Assembly (NCBI GenBank): GCA_049317525.1
Contig: JBMOIC010000011.1
Span: 12,462-76,461, forward strand
Source: UBA961 sp049317525
GTDB lineage: Bacteria; Bacteroidota; Ignavibacteria; Kapaibacteriales; UBA961
Reading direction: 5' to 3'
DNA length: 64,000 nucleotides
Part shown: piece after piece, positions 8,539-17,373 of the stretch
How positions within the stretch are numbered: position 1 is the first letter of the stretch
Layout: every line of letters starts with the position of its first letter
Translations under genes and position numbers: made by a program
Notes under the pieces: generated by a model
What the model saw: the letters and a program-made list of their open reading frames with translations, nothing else
What the model was told of the DNA's origin: nothing
Database searches by the model: none

Positions 8539-10584
8539 ATGTCGCGCACAATTAAGCTAGAAAAATATAGAAATATAGGTATAATAGCCCACATTGATGC
8601 AGGCAAAACAACAACTACCGAGCGTATTCTTTTCTTTACAGGTTCCCTTCATAAAATGGGGGAAGTTCATGAAGGCACAGCTTTTATGGATTATATGGAC
8701 CAAGAAAGAGAGAGAGGAATAACAATAACATCGGCTGCAACTACTTGCTATTGGCAAGGGCATCAGATAAATATTATAGATACGCCCGGACACGTTGATT
8801 TTACAGCAGAAGTTCAAAGATCTTTAAGAGTGCTTGATGGTGCGGTTGCTGTATTTTGTGCAGTAGCTGGAGTAGAGCCTCAATCAGAAACTGTTTGGCG
8901 TCAAGCTGATCAATTTAAAGTTCCTAGGATAGTATATATAAATAAAATGGATCGAATTGGTGCTGATTTTTACAAAGCGCTGGATTCAATCAAAGATACA
9001 TTGCATGCTCGGCCAGTACCTTTATATATACCTGTTGGAAGCTCTGAAGATTTTTCTGGAATTATAGACTTGATAGAAATGAAATATATCAAATATATAG
9101 ATTCCGAAAAGTCTGAAAATTTTCTGATTGAACAAATTCCTTTATCAATGATGCAAGAAGCTGAAGATAAAAGAAATGAAATGATTGAAGCAATAGCAGA
9201 AAACAGTGACTTAATTTTAGAAAAGTACTTTGGCAATGAGCAAATAGAAGTTTCGGAATTATATGAAGCTATAAGAGAATCCGTTATTCAATCTAAATTT
9301 TTGCCAGTAACATGTGGTTCTTCATTTAAGAACAAAGGTGTTCAAGAATTATTAAATAGCATAGTAAGATATCTTCCTTCTCCGATAGATCGTGGTTCGG
9401 TAACCGGATTTAGTCCTGAAGATTCTGAAATAATATTAGAAAGAAAGCCAAGTGAAGATGAGCCTTTTTCTGGACTAGCCTTTAAAGTTTTGACAGATGT
9501 ATATGTAGGTAGGCTTACTTTTGTAAGAATCTACTCTGGAAAACTAAAAGTTGGAGATATGATATATAATCCAACAGAAGGTAAAAGAGAAAGAGTTCAA
9601 AAAATCTTAAGAATGCAGGCAAATAGAAGAGATGAACTTGCAGAATGTTTGGCTGGAGAAATAGTAGCGATACCTGGGCTAAAGTTTACAAAAACAGGTG
9701 ATACAATTTGTATCCAAGAAAGTCAAGTGCTCTTTGAAAAAATCAGTTTTTTGGAACCTGTTATCAATCAATCGGTTGAAGCAAAGTCAACATCAGATCA
9801 GCAGAAAATGTTGGAGGCTTTGGCAAGACTTGCAGATGAAGATCCAACATTTAAATTTGTGAATGATCAAGAAAGTGGTCAGATAATTATTAGCGGTGTT
9901 GGAGAGCTTCACTTAGACATTATTGTAGATAGACTTAAAAGAGAGTTTTCTGTTCAAACGAGAGTTGGTAAGCCACAGGTAGCATATAGAGAAACTGTAT
10001 TAAAATCTGCAATTCATGAATATGAATTTGAAAAACAGATAGGTACAAAGAATCAATATGCCAGGGTAAAAGTAGATATTAGACCATCAGAGAAGAGTGC
10101 TGGTAACTCTGTAAAGATGTCAAGTGATTCTAATAAACTACAAGCTGTTTTGGTGAATGCATTGTTAGAAAGTGCAAAAAGTTCATTAGCAGTAGGCCCA
10201 ATAGCCGGATATCCTATGGTAGATGTTCAAGTAGAAATACTTGAAGTAGGAACAAGAGAAGGCGAAACAACTGATATAGCATGTAAAGTAGCAGTTTCAA
10301 ATGCTGTTAGAGAAGCAATTGCAAAAGCAAATCCAAGTTTATTGGAACCAATTTTTGCAGTAGAGGCAATAGCACCGATGGAATATATAGGCGATATAAT
10401 AGCAGATATAAACTCTCGGAAAGGTCGGATTGAAGAGATTACGCAAAAGGGTAGCTCACAAGGTGTAAAAGCCAGTGTGCCATTGAGCCAAATGTTTGGT
10501 TATGTAACCAAACTAAGGTCAATGACTCAAGGCAGAGGATCATATACAATGATTTTCTCACATTATGAGCCTACGGACGCTTGA
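8539..10584 (+). CDS. Second elongation factor G paralogue, spdEFG2-like
   Basis: 681 residues. G motifs: 'AHIDAGKTTTTERIL', 'GITITSAAT', 'DTPGHVDFT', 'NKMD', 'GSS'. Domains II-III are intact ('DEPFSGLAFKVLTD', 'GELHLDIIVDRLKREF'). Domain IV lacks the DG-x4-VDSSEMAF signature of translocating EF-Gs and instead reads 'EILEVGTREGETTDIACKVAVSNAV', which resembles spdEFG2/mtEFG2 proteins that recycle ribosomes with RRF. It occupies the usual fusA position between rpsG and tuf, while the spdEFG1-like gene precedes rpsL. Alternative: a diverged canonical EF-G. A tree would decide. Start ATG 8539, 47 bases after rpsG. Confidence 0.88.
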   Translation: MSRTIKLEKYRNIGIIAHIDAGKTTTTERILFFTGSLHKMGEVHEGTAFMDYMDQERERGITITSAATTCYWQGHQINIIDTPGHVDFTAEVQRSLRVLDGAVAVFCAVAGVEPQSETVWRQADQFKVPRIVYINKMDRIGADFYKALDSIKDTLHARPVPLYIPVGSSEDFSGIIDLIEMKYIKYIDSEKSENFLIEQIPLSMMQEAEDKRNEMIEAIAENSDLILEKYFGNEQIEVSELYEAIRESVIQSKFLPVTCGSSFKNKGVQELLNSIVRYLPSPIDRGSVTGFSPEDSEIILERKPSEDEPFSGLAFKVLTDVYVGRLTFVRIYSGKLKVGDMIYNPTEGKRERVQKILRMQANRRDELAECLAGEIVAIPGLKFTKTGDTICIQESQVLFEKISFLEPVINQSVEAKSTSDQQKMLEALARLADEDPTFKFVNDQESGQIIISGVGELHLDIIVDRLKREFSVQTRVGKPQVAYRETVLKSAIHEYEFEKQIGTKNQYARVKVDIRPSEKSAGNSVKMSSDSNKLQAVLVNALLESAKSSLAVGPIAGYPMVDVQVEILEVGTREGETTDIACKVAVSNAVREAIAKANPSLLEPIFAVEAIAPMEYIGDIIADINSRKGRIEEITQKGSSQGVKASVPLSQMFGYVTKLRSMTQGRGSYTMIFSHYEPTDA

Positions 10585-10648
10585 TCAAAAAAAGAAAGAT
10601 ATAATATATTAATATTTTTGTAAAAATAGTTATCACTTTAGGTGCACT

Positions 10649-11857
10649 ATGGCAAAAGAGAAATTTGACAGGTCGAAACCACACGTTAATATTGGCACAA
10701 TTGGCCATGTTGACCACGGTAAGACAACATTGACAGCAGCCATTACTATGGCTTTAGCTAAAACAGGTCTTTCTGCAAAGCGTTCGTACGATTCAATTGA
10801 CAATGCTCCAGAAGAAAAAGCTCGTGGGATCACCATTAATACTGCCCACGTAGAATATGAAACTGCAAATCGTCACTATGCACACGTAGATTGTCCAGGC
10901 CACGCAGATTATGTAAAAAACATGATTACAGGTGCGGCACAAATGGATGGCGCAATCTTAGTTGTAGCTGGTACAGACGGTCCAATGCCTCAAACCCGCG
11001 AACATATCTTGCTTGCACGCCAAGTTGGTGTACCTCGTATTGTAGTATTCTTGAACAAAGTAGATATAGCAGATCCAGAATTATTGGATTTGGTAGAATT
11101 AGAAGTTCGTGAACTATTATCTAAATATGAGTTTCCAGGCGATGATTTACCTATCATAATGGGTTCTGCATTACAAGCATTGGATGCAGGTACATCAGAA
11201 TCAGCAGCTATTGATGATCCAAGATTGAAACCAGTTTTAGATTTAATGCAAGCAGTTGATGATTATATTCCTACACCTACTCGTGAAACAGATAAACCAT
11301 TCTTAATGCCTGTTGAAGATGTATTTTCAATTACTGGCCGTGGAACAGTTGCAACTGGACGTATCGAGCGTGGAATAGTTAAATTAAATGAAGAAGTAGA
11401 GCTAGTAGGTTTCGGCTTACAAAAGAAAACAACTGTAACAGGAATTGAGATGTTTCGTAAGCTACTAGATGAAGGTGTAGCTGGAGACAATGTAGGCTTA
11501 TTGTTACGTGGTGTAGCTAAAGAAGAAATTGAGCGTGGCATGGTTCTTGCGAAGTCAGGATCAATGACTCCTCACCATAAATTTATGGCCCAGGTTTATG
11601 TGTTGAACAAAGATGAAGGTGGTCGTCATACTCCATTTTTTGATGGATATCGCCCTCAGTTTTATTTTCGTACAACAGATGTAACTGGTGTTGCAACATT
11701 ACCAAGTGGAACTGAAATGGTTATGCCTGGTGATAATATTGATAACTTCGCTATAGAATTAATCACACCTGTTGCTATGGAAGACGGTTTACGCTTTTCA
11801 ATCCGTGAAGGCGGAAGAACAGTAGGTGCTGGTGTTATTACAAAAATTATTGAATAA
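10649..11857 (+). CDS. tuf: Elongation factor Tu
   Basis: 402 residues, slightly longer than the usual 394-397. EF-Tu delivers aminoacyl-tRNA to the ribosome as the GTP form. 'GHVDHGKTTL' (P-loop), 'RGITINTAHVEY' (switch I), 'DCPGHADYVKNMI' (switch II) and 'NKVD' are all present. The C-terminal barrels end 'GRTVGAGVITKIIE' as expected. It lies 64 bases after the second EF-G; a TATTTTTG box (10613-10620) is present in the gap but has no matching upstream element. Confidence 0.98.
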   Translation: MAKEKFDRSKPHVNIGTIGHVDHGKTTLTAAITMALAKTGLSAKRSYDSIDNAPEEKARGITINTAHVEYETANRHYAHVDCPGHADYVKNMITGAAQMDGAILVVAGTDGPMPQTREHILLARQVGVPRIVVFLNKVDIADPELLDLVELEVRELLSKYEFPGDDLPIIMGSALQALDAGTSESAAIDDPRLKPVLDLMQAVDDYIPTPTRETDKPFLMPVEDVFSITGRGTVATGRIERGIVKLNEEVELVGFGLQKKTTVTGIEMFRKLLDEGVAGDNVGLLLRGVAKEEIERGMVLAKSGSMTPHHKFMAQVYVLNKDEGGRHTPFFDGYRPQFYFRTTDVTGVATLPSGTEMVMPGDNIDNFAIELITPVAMEDGLRFSIREGGRTVGAGVITKIIE

Positions 11858-11876
11858 ATGTACCAAATGGCATGGG

Positions 11877-11904
11877 CCGATACATTCGGGCTTTGTCTTT
11901 TTTG
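11877..11904 (+). terminator. Weak terminator or attenuator between tuf and rpsJ
   Basis: CCGA (11877-11880) pairs with TCGG (11886-11889) around a 5-base loop, followed by a T-rich tract (TTGTCTTTTTTG). The stem is short, with mismatches beyond 4 bp. It could allow partial read-through from the str operon into the S10 operon. Confidence 0.28.
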
Positions 11905-11929
11905 TCTAAATATTTGAAGGTACGTGAGC

Positions 11930-12238
11930 GTGTCAACCCAAAGGATTCGTATAAAACTTAAGTCATACGACCATAACCTAATTGATAAATCATCCGAGCG
12001 AATTGTTCGTACGATTAAACAAACTGGGGCGGTTGTTTCCGGTCCAATTCCATTACCTACGGAAAAGACTGTGTACACGGTTCTACGTTCGCCGCACGTT
12101 GACAAGAAGTCGCGCGAGCAATTTGAAGCGCGTGTTCACAAGCGTCTGATAGATATCTTCAGCTCAACACAGCGTACGATTGATGCATTAATGCGTCTTG
12201 AATTACCTGCGGGAGTTGATGTAGAGGTAAAGGTCTAA
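11930..12238 (+). CDS. rpsJ: 30S ribosomal protein S10
   Basis: 102 residues from GTG 11930, giving MSTQRIRIKLKSYDH. A GTG two codons earlier (11924) is in frame, but the GAAGG ribosome-binding sequence at 11916-11920 sits 9 bases from 11930 and only 3 from 11924, and family length favours 11930. S10 is a 30S head protein and also NusE. 'GPIPLPTEK' and 'SPHVDKKSREQFE' are diagnostic. First gene of the S10 operon, 72 bases after tuf. Confidence 0.96.
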   Translation: MSTQRIRIKLKSYDHNLIDKSSERIVRTIKQTGAVVSGPIPLPTEKTVYTVLRSPHVDKKSREQFEARVHKRLIDIFSSTQRTIDALMRLELPAGVDVEVKV

Positions 12239-12251
12239 GGAGAAAGTAAAG

Positions 12252-12869
12252 ATGCTTTTAGGTCGTAAATTAGGTATGACAAGTATATTCAGCACATCTG
12301 GTGAATATGTCCCTTGTACAGTAATAGAAGCCGGACCTTGCGCAGTAGTGCAGGTTAGGTCAAAAGAGAAGGATGGATACACAGCTGTTCAGATAGGATT
12401 TGAAGATATCCCTGAACGTAAGGTATCACAACCACAAATTGGACATTTTAAAAAGTCCGGAGTTTCTCCTAAGCGCCATTTAAGGGAGTTTAGATCTGAA
12501 ACGGTTACTTTAACTCCTGGTGAAATACTAACAGTTGATAGTATTCTAAAGAAAGGTGATAAAGTAAAAGTATCAGGAACTTCTAAAGGTCGAGGTTTTC
12601 AGGGTGTAATGAAGCGCCATCACTTTAGTGGTGTTGGTATGTCATCACATGGTCAATCTGACAGACAGCGTCATCCTGGATCCATTGGTTCTTCATCATT
12701 TCCATCCCGAGTTTTCAAGGGTATGAGAATGGCAGGAAGAATGGGTGGAACAACAATAAGCATCCGTAATTTAGAAGTGTTAGATGTAATGCCAGAGCAA
12801 AATCTACTTATAATAAAAGGTAGTATCCCTGGTTCAATCAATTCGATTGTTGAAATTGTGAAGCTGTAA
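12252..12869 (+). CDS. rplC: 50S ribosomal protein L3
   Basis: 205 residues, a normal length. L3 nucleates 50S assembly and reaches toward the peptidyl transferase centre. 'LGRKLGMTSIF' at the N-terminus and 'GRGFQGVMKRHHFSG', 'SSSFPSRVFKGMRMAGRMG' are the family signatures, including the conserved glutamine region modified by PrmB in many bacteria. An AAGGAGAAAG ribosome-binding sequence overlaps the rpsJ stop 13 bases upstream. Confidence 0.97.
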   Translation: MLLGRKLGMTSIFSTSGEYVPCTVIEAGPCAVVQVRSKEKDGYTAVQIGFEDIPERKVSQPQIGHFKKSGVSPKRHLREFRSETVTLTPGEILTVDSILKKGDKVKVSGTSKGRGFQGVMKRHHFSGVGMSSHGQSDRQRHPGSIGSSSFPSRVFKGMRMAGRMGGTTISIRNLEVLDVMPEQNLLIIKGSIPGSINSIVEIVKL

Positions 12870-12877
12870 GGTATAAT

Positions 12878-13498
12878 ATGCTCATTAATGTGTACGGAAA
12901 AAATGGATCTGTGACTGGTCAGGTTGAATTACCTGATGAAGTCTTTAATGTTGAGCCTAGCGAGCATGCTATGTACCTTGCGGTAAAAGCATATTTAGCA
13001 AATCAAAGGCAAGGCACTCACAAAACAAAAGTTAGATCTGAAGTTTCTGGTGGTGGTAGAAAGCCATGGAAGCAAAAAGGCCGCGGGACAGCCCGTTCTG
13101 GTTCTAATAGATCGCCTGTATGGGTTGGTGGTGGAACAATACATGGGCCACGTCCACACTTATATAAGCAATACTTACCTACTCAAATGAGAAGGCTTGC
13201 ACGTAAGTCAGCTTTATCATTAAGAGTACAAGAGCAAAACCTTTTGATTGTAGATGATATGTCTTTTAGTGACATAAAAACTAAAAATTTGATTACAGTG
13301 CTTAAAGCGCTTAATCTTGAAGGACAAAAAGCATTGATTATGCTTAAAGGCTCTGATAGAAATACAATATTGTCTGCAAGAAATATACCTGGTGTGTCTA
13401 CAACACCAGCAAACATAGCTTCAACATATGACATATTGAATCATAAAAAAATCATCCTGTGTAAAGAAGCACTTCAGGATTTAGTGCAAACATTTTAA
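12878..13498 (+). CDS. rplD: 50S ribosomal protein L4
   Basis: 206 residues. L4 lines the polypeptide exit tunnel. The internal extended loop is present: 'SGGGRKPWKQKGRGTARSGS' followed by 'SPVWVGGGTIHGP'. In several bacteria L4 also represses its own S10 operon, but no leader of that kind could be recognised here before rpsJ. It starts 8 bases after rplC. Confidence 0.96.
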   Translation: MLINVYGKNGSVTGQVELPDEVFNVEPSEHAMYLAVKAYLANQRQGTHKTKVRSEVSGGGRKPWKQKGRGTARSGSNRSPVWVGGGTIHGPRPHLYKQYLPTQMRRLARKSALSLRVQEQNLLIVDDMSFSDIKTKNLITVLKALNLEGQKALIMLKGSDRNTILSARNIPGVSTTPANIASTYDILNHKKIILCKEALQDLVQTF

Positions 13499-13525
13499 CA
13501 CTGAAGTATAAGTAGGCTTATTAAA

Positions 13526-13834
13526 ATGATAACAGTAATTAAGTATCCACTGCTAACAGAGAAAGCAGCAAAACTATCTGAAATGAATCAGTATACTTTT
13601 GAAGTGACAACAGTGGCGAACAAAATTCAGATAAAAACAGCCATTGAAAAGCTATATGAAGTGAAAGTAAGTTCAGTTCGTACAGTAAATGTAAAAGGCA
13701 AAAGCAAGACCCGCTCTACAAAGAAAGGGATCATGCGTGGTACAACTCCCTTGCGTAAGAAGGCATATGTAACTCTTGCAAAAGGATACACAATTGATCT
13801 AGTTGGCGGTGAAGGTAACGTCTCCGAAGATTAA
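13526..13834 (+). CDS. rplW: 50S ribosomal protein L23
   Basis: 102 residues. L23 forms the docking site for trigger factor and SRP at the tunnel exit. 'YPLLTEKAAKL' at the start and 'NKIQIKTAIEKLYEVKVSSV' are the conserved core. The C-terminus 'PLRKKAYVTLAKGYTIDLV' is a typical bacterial end. It starts 27 bases after rplD. Confidence 0.96.
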   Translation: MITVIKYPLLTEKAAKLSEMNQYTFEVTTVANKIQIKTAIEKLYEVKVSSVRTVNVKGKSKTRSTKKGIMRGTTPLRKKAYVTLAKGYTIDLVGGEGNVSED

Positions 13835-13848
13835 AATAGAGAAAGATA

Positions 13849-14685
13849 ATGGCTTTAAGAATACTAAAACCGATAACCCCCGGTACGAGATTTTACTCAG
13901 TTAGTTCATTTTCTGAACTAACTCCAGGTGCAAAACCTGAAAAGTCTTTGCTAGTAGCAAAGAAAAAATCTGGTGGTCGTAATAATACTGGTCGTATTAC
14001 ATCACGTCACATTGGTGGCGGACATAAGCAAAAGTACCGTATTATAGATTTTAAACGACGTAAATTTGATATGCCGGCAGAAGTATTAAGTATACAATAC
14101 GATCCAAATCGTACATGCCGTATAGCATTGATTCGTTATGAAGATGGAGAATTGGCATATATTTTATCTCCGAATAAGCTTAAGGTTGGTCAGAAAGTAA
14201 TGTCTGGGCCAAAAGCTGATTTCCAAGATGGAAATGCATTGCCACTTGAAAAAATACCAGTAGGTATGTTCATTCACAATATTGAATTAAAGCCAGGAAA
14301 AGGCGGACAAATGGTTCGCAGTGCTGGAACAGGTGCACAGCTTGTAGGATTTGATAATGGAATGGCTCAAGTAAAATTACCATCTGGTGAAATTAGAAAA
14401 GTATCTCAGGTTTGCATGGCAACACTTGGTGTTGTAGGTAATTCTGATCATGAAAATATTCTCTATGGTAAAGCTGGCCGTATGCGCTGGTTAGGAGTAA
14501 GACCTCAAACACGTGGTATGGCGATGAATCCGATAGATCACCCAATGGGTGGTGGAGAAGGAAGATCAAAATCCGGTGGTGGTCGTCAGCATCCACGTTC
14601 ACCTTGGGGTCAATTAGCAAAAGGCCTTAAGACACGTAGACAAAAGAAGAAGTCAACAGATCTTATTGTTCGTAAAAGAAAATAA
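13849..14685 (+). CDS. rplB: 50S ribosomal protein L2
   Basis: 278 residues. L2 joins subunits and supports peptidyl transfer. 'GRNNTGRITSRHIGGGHKQ' and the C-terminal 'AMNPIDHPMGGGEGRSKSGG' are intact, and the essential histidine region (NPIDHPMGGG) is preserved. Starts 14 bases after rplW with AGAGAAAG upstream. Confidence 0.98.
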   Translation: MALRILKPITPGTRFYSVSSFSELTPGAKPEKSLLVAKKKSGGRNNTGRITSRHIGGGHKQKYRIIDFKRRKFDMPAEVLSIQYDPNRTCRIALIRYEDGELAYILSPNKLKVGQKVMSGPKADFQDGNALPLEKIPVGMFIHNIELKPGKGGQMVRSAGTGAQLVGFDNGMAQVKLPSGEIRKVSQVCMATLGVVGNSDHENILYGKAGRMRWLGVRPQTRGMAMNPIDHPMGGGEGRSKSGGGRQHPRSPWGQLAKGLKTRRQKKKSTDLIVRKRK

Positions 14686-14695
14686 CTAGGAAAGT

Positions 14696-14983
14696 ATGGC
14701 TCGCTCACTCAAAAAAGGCGCCTTTATATACTACAAATTGGCGAAAAAAGTAGACCTCTTGAATGATTCAGGAAAAAAAGTAGTAGTTAAAACGTGGTCA
14801 CGTGCATCAACTATTGCTCCTGAATTTGTGGGTCACACATTTGCAGTACATAATGGCAACAAGTTCATACCAGTGTATGTAACTGAAAATATGGTAGGAC
14901 ATAAGCTCGGCGAATTTTCTCCAACGAGAACTTTCAAAGGGCATGCAGGTAACAGAAAAGATCAAAAGTCCGGAAAACGATAA
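14696..14983 (+). CDS. rpsS: 30S ribosomal protein S19
   Basis: 95 residues, normal. S19 is a 30S head protein next to S13. MARSLKKGAFI begins the protein, and 'VKTWSRASTIAPEFVGHTFAVHNG' (in parts) and 'HKLGEFSPTRTFKGH' are diagnostic. It follows rplB by 10 bases with a TAGGAAAG ribosome-binding sequence. Confidence 0.97.
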   Translation: MARSLKKGAFIYYKLAKKVDLLNDSGKKVVVKTWSRASTIAPEFVGHTFAVHNGNKFIPVYVTENMVGHKLGEFSPTRTFKGHAGNRKDQKSGKR

Positions 14984-15007
14984 TCCGTAGCTGAATAAGG
15001 TTAGATT

Positions 15008-15361
15008 ATGCTAAATGCTCGTGCAACAAAACGCTATTTGCGTTCATCACCCCGCAAAATGCGCCTGGTGATAGATTTGATACGAGGAAAGTCAGCGCAA
15101 CAAGCGATTGCGACGCTGAAATTCTCTACAAAGTCGGCAGCTAAAGATGCAGAAATGGTGCTTCGCTCTGCGATATCCAATGTTTTGGAGAAAGCACTCG
15201 CTGCAAATGAGCGTGTTGATGAAGGAAAGCTTTATGTAAGTAAGGTCTATGTCAATCAAGGCCCTACAGCGAAGCGTATTTCTCCTGCTCCAATGGGTAG
15301 GGCTTATAGAATTCGTAAACGCTCGCACCATCTCACAATTGAAGTTTCAGTTGTCAAGTAA
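15008..15361 (+). CDS. rplV: 50S ribosomal protein L22
   Basis: 117 residues. L22 has a globular surface domain and a hairpin lining the exit tunnel. 'SSPRKMRLVIDLIRGKSAQQA' in parts and 'GPTAKRISPAPMGRAYRIRKRS' in parts mark the hairpin; no macrolide-resistance-type insertion is evident. It starts 24 bases after rpsS. Confidence 0.96.
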   Translation: MLNARATKRYLRSSPRKMRLVIDLIRGKSAQQAIATLKFSTKSAAKDAEMVLRSAISNVLEKALAANERVDEGKLYVSKVYVNQGPTAKRISPAPMGRAYRIRKRSHHLTIEVSVVK

Positions 15362-15377
15362 TTAACAGGAGAGAGCT

Positions 15378-16022
15378 TTGGGTCAGAAGACAAATCCGAT
15401 TGGTCTCCGTTTAGGCATAGTACGCCAATGGGATGCTAATTGGTTCGATGAAAAGAATGTAGCAGAAAAACTTACAGAAGATTTGATGGTACGTTCATAT
15501 ATAAAAAGCCGTTTGCGTAAAGCAGGTGTAGCTAGAATAATAATCGAACGTACAGCAAAACAATTGCGTTTAACATTGCATACTTCAAGACCAGGTGTAA
15601 TCATTGGCCGTTCAGGTAAAGATATTACATTGTTGGAAGAAGAATTAAAGAAGATATCACGCAAAGATGTAAAAGTCTTAATACACGAGATAAAGCGCCC
15701 AGAAGTGGAAGCCCAATTGGTAGCCGAAAATATCGCTCAGCAACTTGAAGGACGTGTTTCATTTCGTAAAGCAATGAAGCAATCTGTTGGAGCTGCAATG
15801 AGAATGGGTGCGGAAGGTATCAGAGTAATGTGTTCAGGTCGTTTGGGCGGTGCAGATATGTCCCGTACTGAACAGTATAAAGAAGGTAGAGTACCTTTAC
15901 ACACATTAAGAGCTGATATTGACTATGGCACAGCAACAGCAGCAACCGTTTACGGTTTGATTGGTGTAAAAACTTGGATTTGCCGAGGTGAAGTAATCGG
16001 CAAGCTTATAACAAAGGACTAA
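15378..16022 (+). CDS. rpsC: 30S ribosomal protein S3
   Basis: 214 residues from a TTG start at 15378, chosen because it gives the invariant MGQKTNPIGLRLG and is preceded by AGGAGAG. S3 lies at the mRNA entry channel. The KH domain 'PGVIIGRSGKDI' and the C-terminal 'GRLGGADMSRTE' and 'DIDYGTA' motifs are present. It follows rplV by 16 bases. Confidence 0.97.
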   Translation: MGQKTNPIGLRLGIVRQWDANWFDEKNVAEKLTEDLMVRSYIKSRLRKAGVARIIIERTAKQLRLTLHTSRPGVIIGRSGKDITLLEEELKKISRKDVKVLIHEIKRPEVEAQLVAENIAQQLEGRVSFRKAMKQSVGAAMRMGAEGIRVMCSGRLGGADMSRTEQYKEGRVPLHTLRADIDYGTATAATVYGLIGVKTWICRGEVIGKLITKD

Positions 16023-16039
16023 GAGAAGGATATAGCACA

Positions 16040-16459
16040 ATGTTGCTGCCTAAAAGAGTAAAACATAGAAAAACCCAACGCGGTAGAATGAAAGGCAAGG
16101 CCTATCGTGGTTCTCAAGTAGCCTTTGGTACTTTTGGTATGAAAGCACTTGAACCCGCTTGGATAACAAATCGTCAGATTGAATCTGCACGTATTGCGAT
16201 AAATCGCTATTTACGTCGTGATGGTAAAGTATGGATTAGAATATTTCCAGACAAACCGGTTACGAAAAAACCAGCGGAAACGCGTATGGGTAGTGGTAAA
16301 GGAAATCCTGAATTCTGGGTTGCGGTAGTTAAACCTGGACGCATACTTTTTGAAATCGATGGTGTTTCAAAAGAGTCAGCGCAAGAAGCTGTTCGTTTAG
16401 CTTCTCACAAATTACCAATTAAGATAAAATTTGTAACACGCTTGGATGCTGCACAGTAA
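16040..16459 (+). CDS. rplP: 50S ribosomal protein L16
   Basis: 139 residues. L16 helps position tRNA in the A and P sites. 'LLPKRVKHRKTQRGRMKG' and 'RMGSGKGNPEFWVAVVKPGR' (in parts) are family signatures, including the arginine region hydroxylated in some bacteria. Its stop overlaps the rpmC start by one base (TAATG), so the two are translationally coupled. Confidence 0.97.
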   Translation: MLLPKRVKHRKTQRGRMKGKAYRGSQVAFGTFGMKALEPAWITNRQIESARIAINRYLRRDGKVWIRIFPDKPVTKKPAETRMGSGKGNPEFWVAVVKPGRILFEIDGVSKESAQEAVRLASHKLPIKIKFVTRLDAAQ

Positions 16460-16662
16460 TGAAACCGCAAAAAGCGTCGGATATTCGCAAGTTCTCAGAA
16501 GAAGAACTACATGAAATGTTAGCTTCAACACAAGAAGCAATGATGATGAGAAATTTTGAAAAGGCATTAAGCCAATTAGAAAATCCATCTCAAATTAGAA
16601 TTTTAAGAAAAGATATTGCGCGCATTAAAACAGTGTTGCGTGAGCGGAATGTCAAAATCTGA
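16459..16662 (+). CDS. rpmC: 50S ribosomal protein L29
   Basis: 67 residues, helical. L29 sits at the tunnel exit beside L23. Visible core: 'DIRKFSEEELHEML' and 'LENPSQIRILRKDIARIKTVLRER'. It starts within the rplP stop codon region (TAATG overlap). The position between L16 and S17 is canonical. Confidence 0.93.
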   Translation: MKPQKASDIRKFSEEELHEMLASTQEAMMMRNFEKALSQLENPSQIRILRKDIARIKTVLRERNVKI

Positions 16663-16682
16663 CAAATTACGCATAAAGCTTT

Positions 16683-16976
16683 ATGGAAACTATGGCTACT
16701 ATTATTGCAACAGATCAAAAGCCCTCTACGAGCGGAAAAAAAGTTCGTCAAGGCAAAGTAATAAGTGCTGCTATGAATAAAAGTATTATTGTAGCGATCG
16801 AGCGTCAAGTTGCTCATCCGTTATATAAGAAATATTACAAGCAGACAAAAAAAGTTATGGCCCATGATGAGGGCAATGAATGCCGCGTAGGTGACATTGT
16901 ACGAGTTATTGAAAGTCGTCCATTAAGTGCTAGAAAGCGCTGGATGTTAGCAGAAGTTATTGAACGTGCGCAGTAA
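16683..16976 (+). CDS. rpsQ: 30S ribosomal protein S17
   Basis: 97 residues from ATG 16683; an in-frame ATG at 16692 would give 94 and neither has a clear ribosome-binding site. S17 is an OB-fold protein binding 16S rRNA early in assembly. 'GKVISAAMNKSIIVAIERQV' and 'HPLYKKYYKQTKK' are the conserved parts, with 'GDIVRVIESRPLSARKRW' at the end. The N-terminal dozen residues are a lineage-specific extension. Confidence 0.95.
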   Translation: METMATIIATDQKPSTSGKKVRQGKVISAAMNKSIIVAIERQVAHPLYKKYYKQTKKVMAHDEGNECRVGDIVRVIESRPLSARKRWMLAEVIERAQ

Positions 16977-16991
16977 TATAGGAACACTTAG

Positions 16992-17360
16992 ATGATACAA
17001 GAAGAATCAAATCTTATAGCAGCCGATAATTCGGGCGCAAAACGTGTTCGTTGTATACGTATACTTGGTGGACATGGAAGGCGTTATGCAGGTGTAGGCG
17101 ACATTATTGTTGTGTCTATAAAAACTGCTCTTCCCAATGCAGGTGTAAAAAAAGGCGAAGTATGCAAGGCTGTTGTTGTTCGCACAAAAAAAGAAATTAG
17201 ACGTAAAGATGGATCTTTCATCCGTTTTGATGAGAATGCAGCTGTTATTCTCAATGGTCAAGGTGAACCAAGAGGTACTCGTATATTTGGACCTGTGGCA
17301 CGCGAATTGCGTGAGAAAAGTTTTATGAAAATCGTTTCTTTGGCACCAGAGGTATTATAA
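16992..17360 (+). CDS. rplN: 50S ribosomal protein L14
   Basis: 122 residues, the standard length. L14 contributes to an intersubunit bridge and is the target of RsfS. 'MIQEESNLIAADNSGAKRV' and 'GTRIFGPVARELREKSFMKI' are diagnostic. It follows rpsQ by 15 bases with a TAGGAAC upstream sequence. Confidence 0.97.
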   Translation: MIQEESNLIAADNSGAKRVRCIRILGGHGRRYAGVGDIIVVSIKTALPNAGVKKGEVCKAVVVRTKKEIRRKDGSFIRFDENAAVILNGQGEPRGTRIFGPVARELREKSFMKIVSLAPEVL

Positions 17361-17373
17361 GGATCGAATCTAC

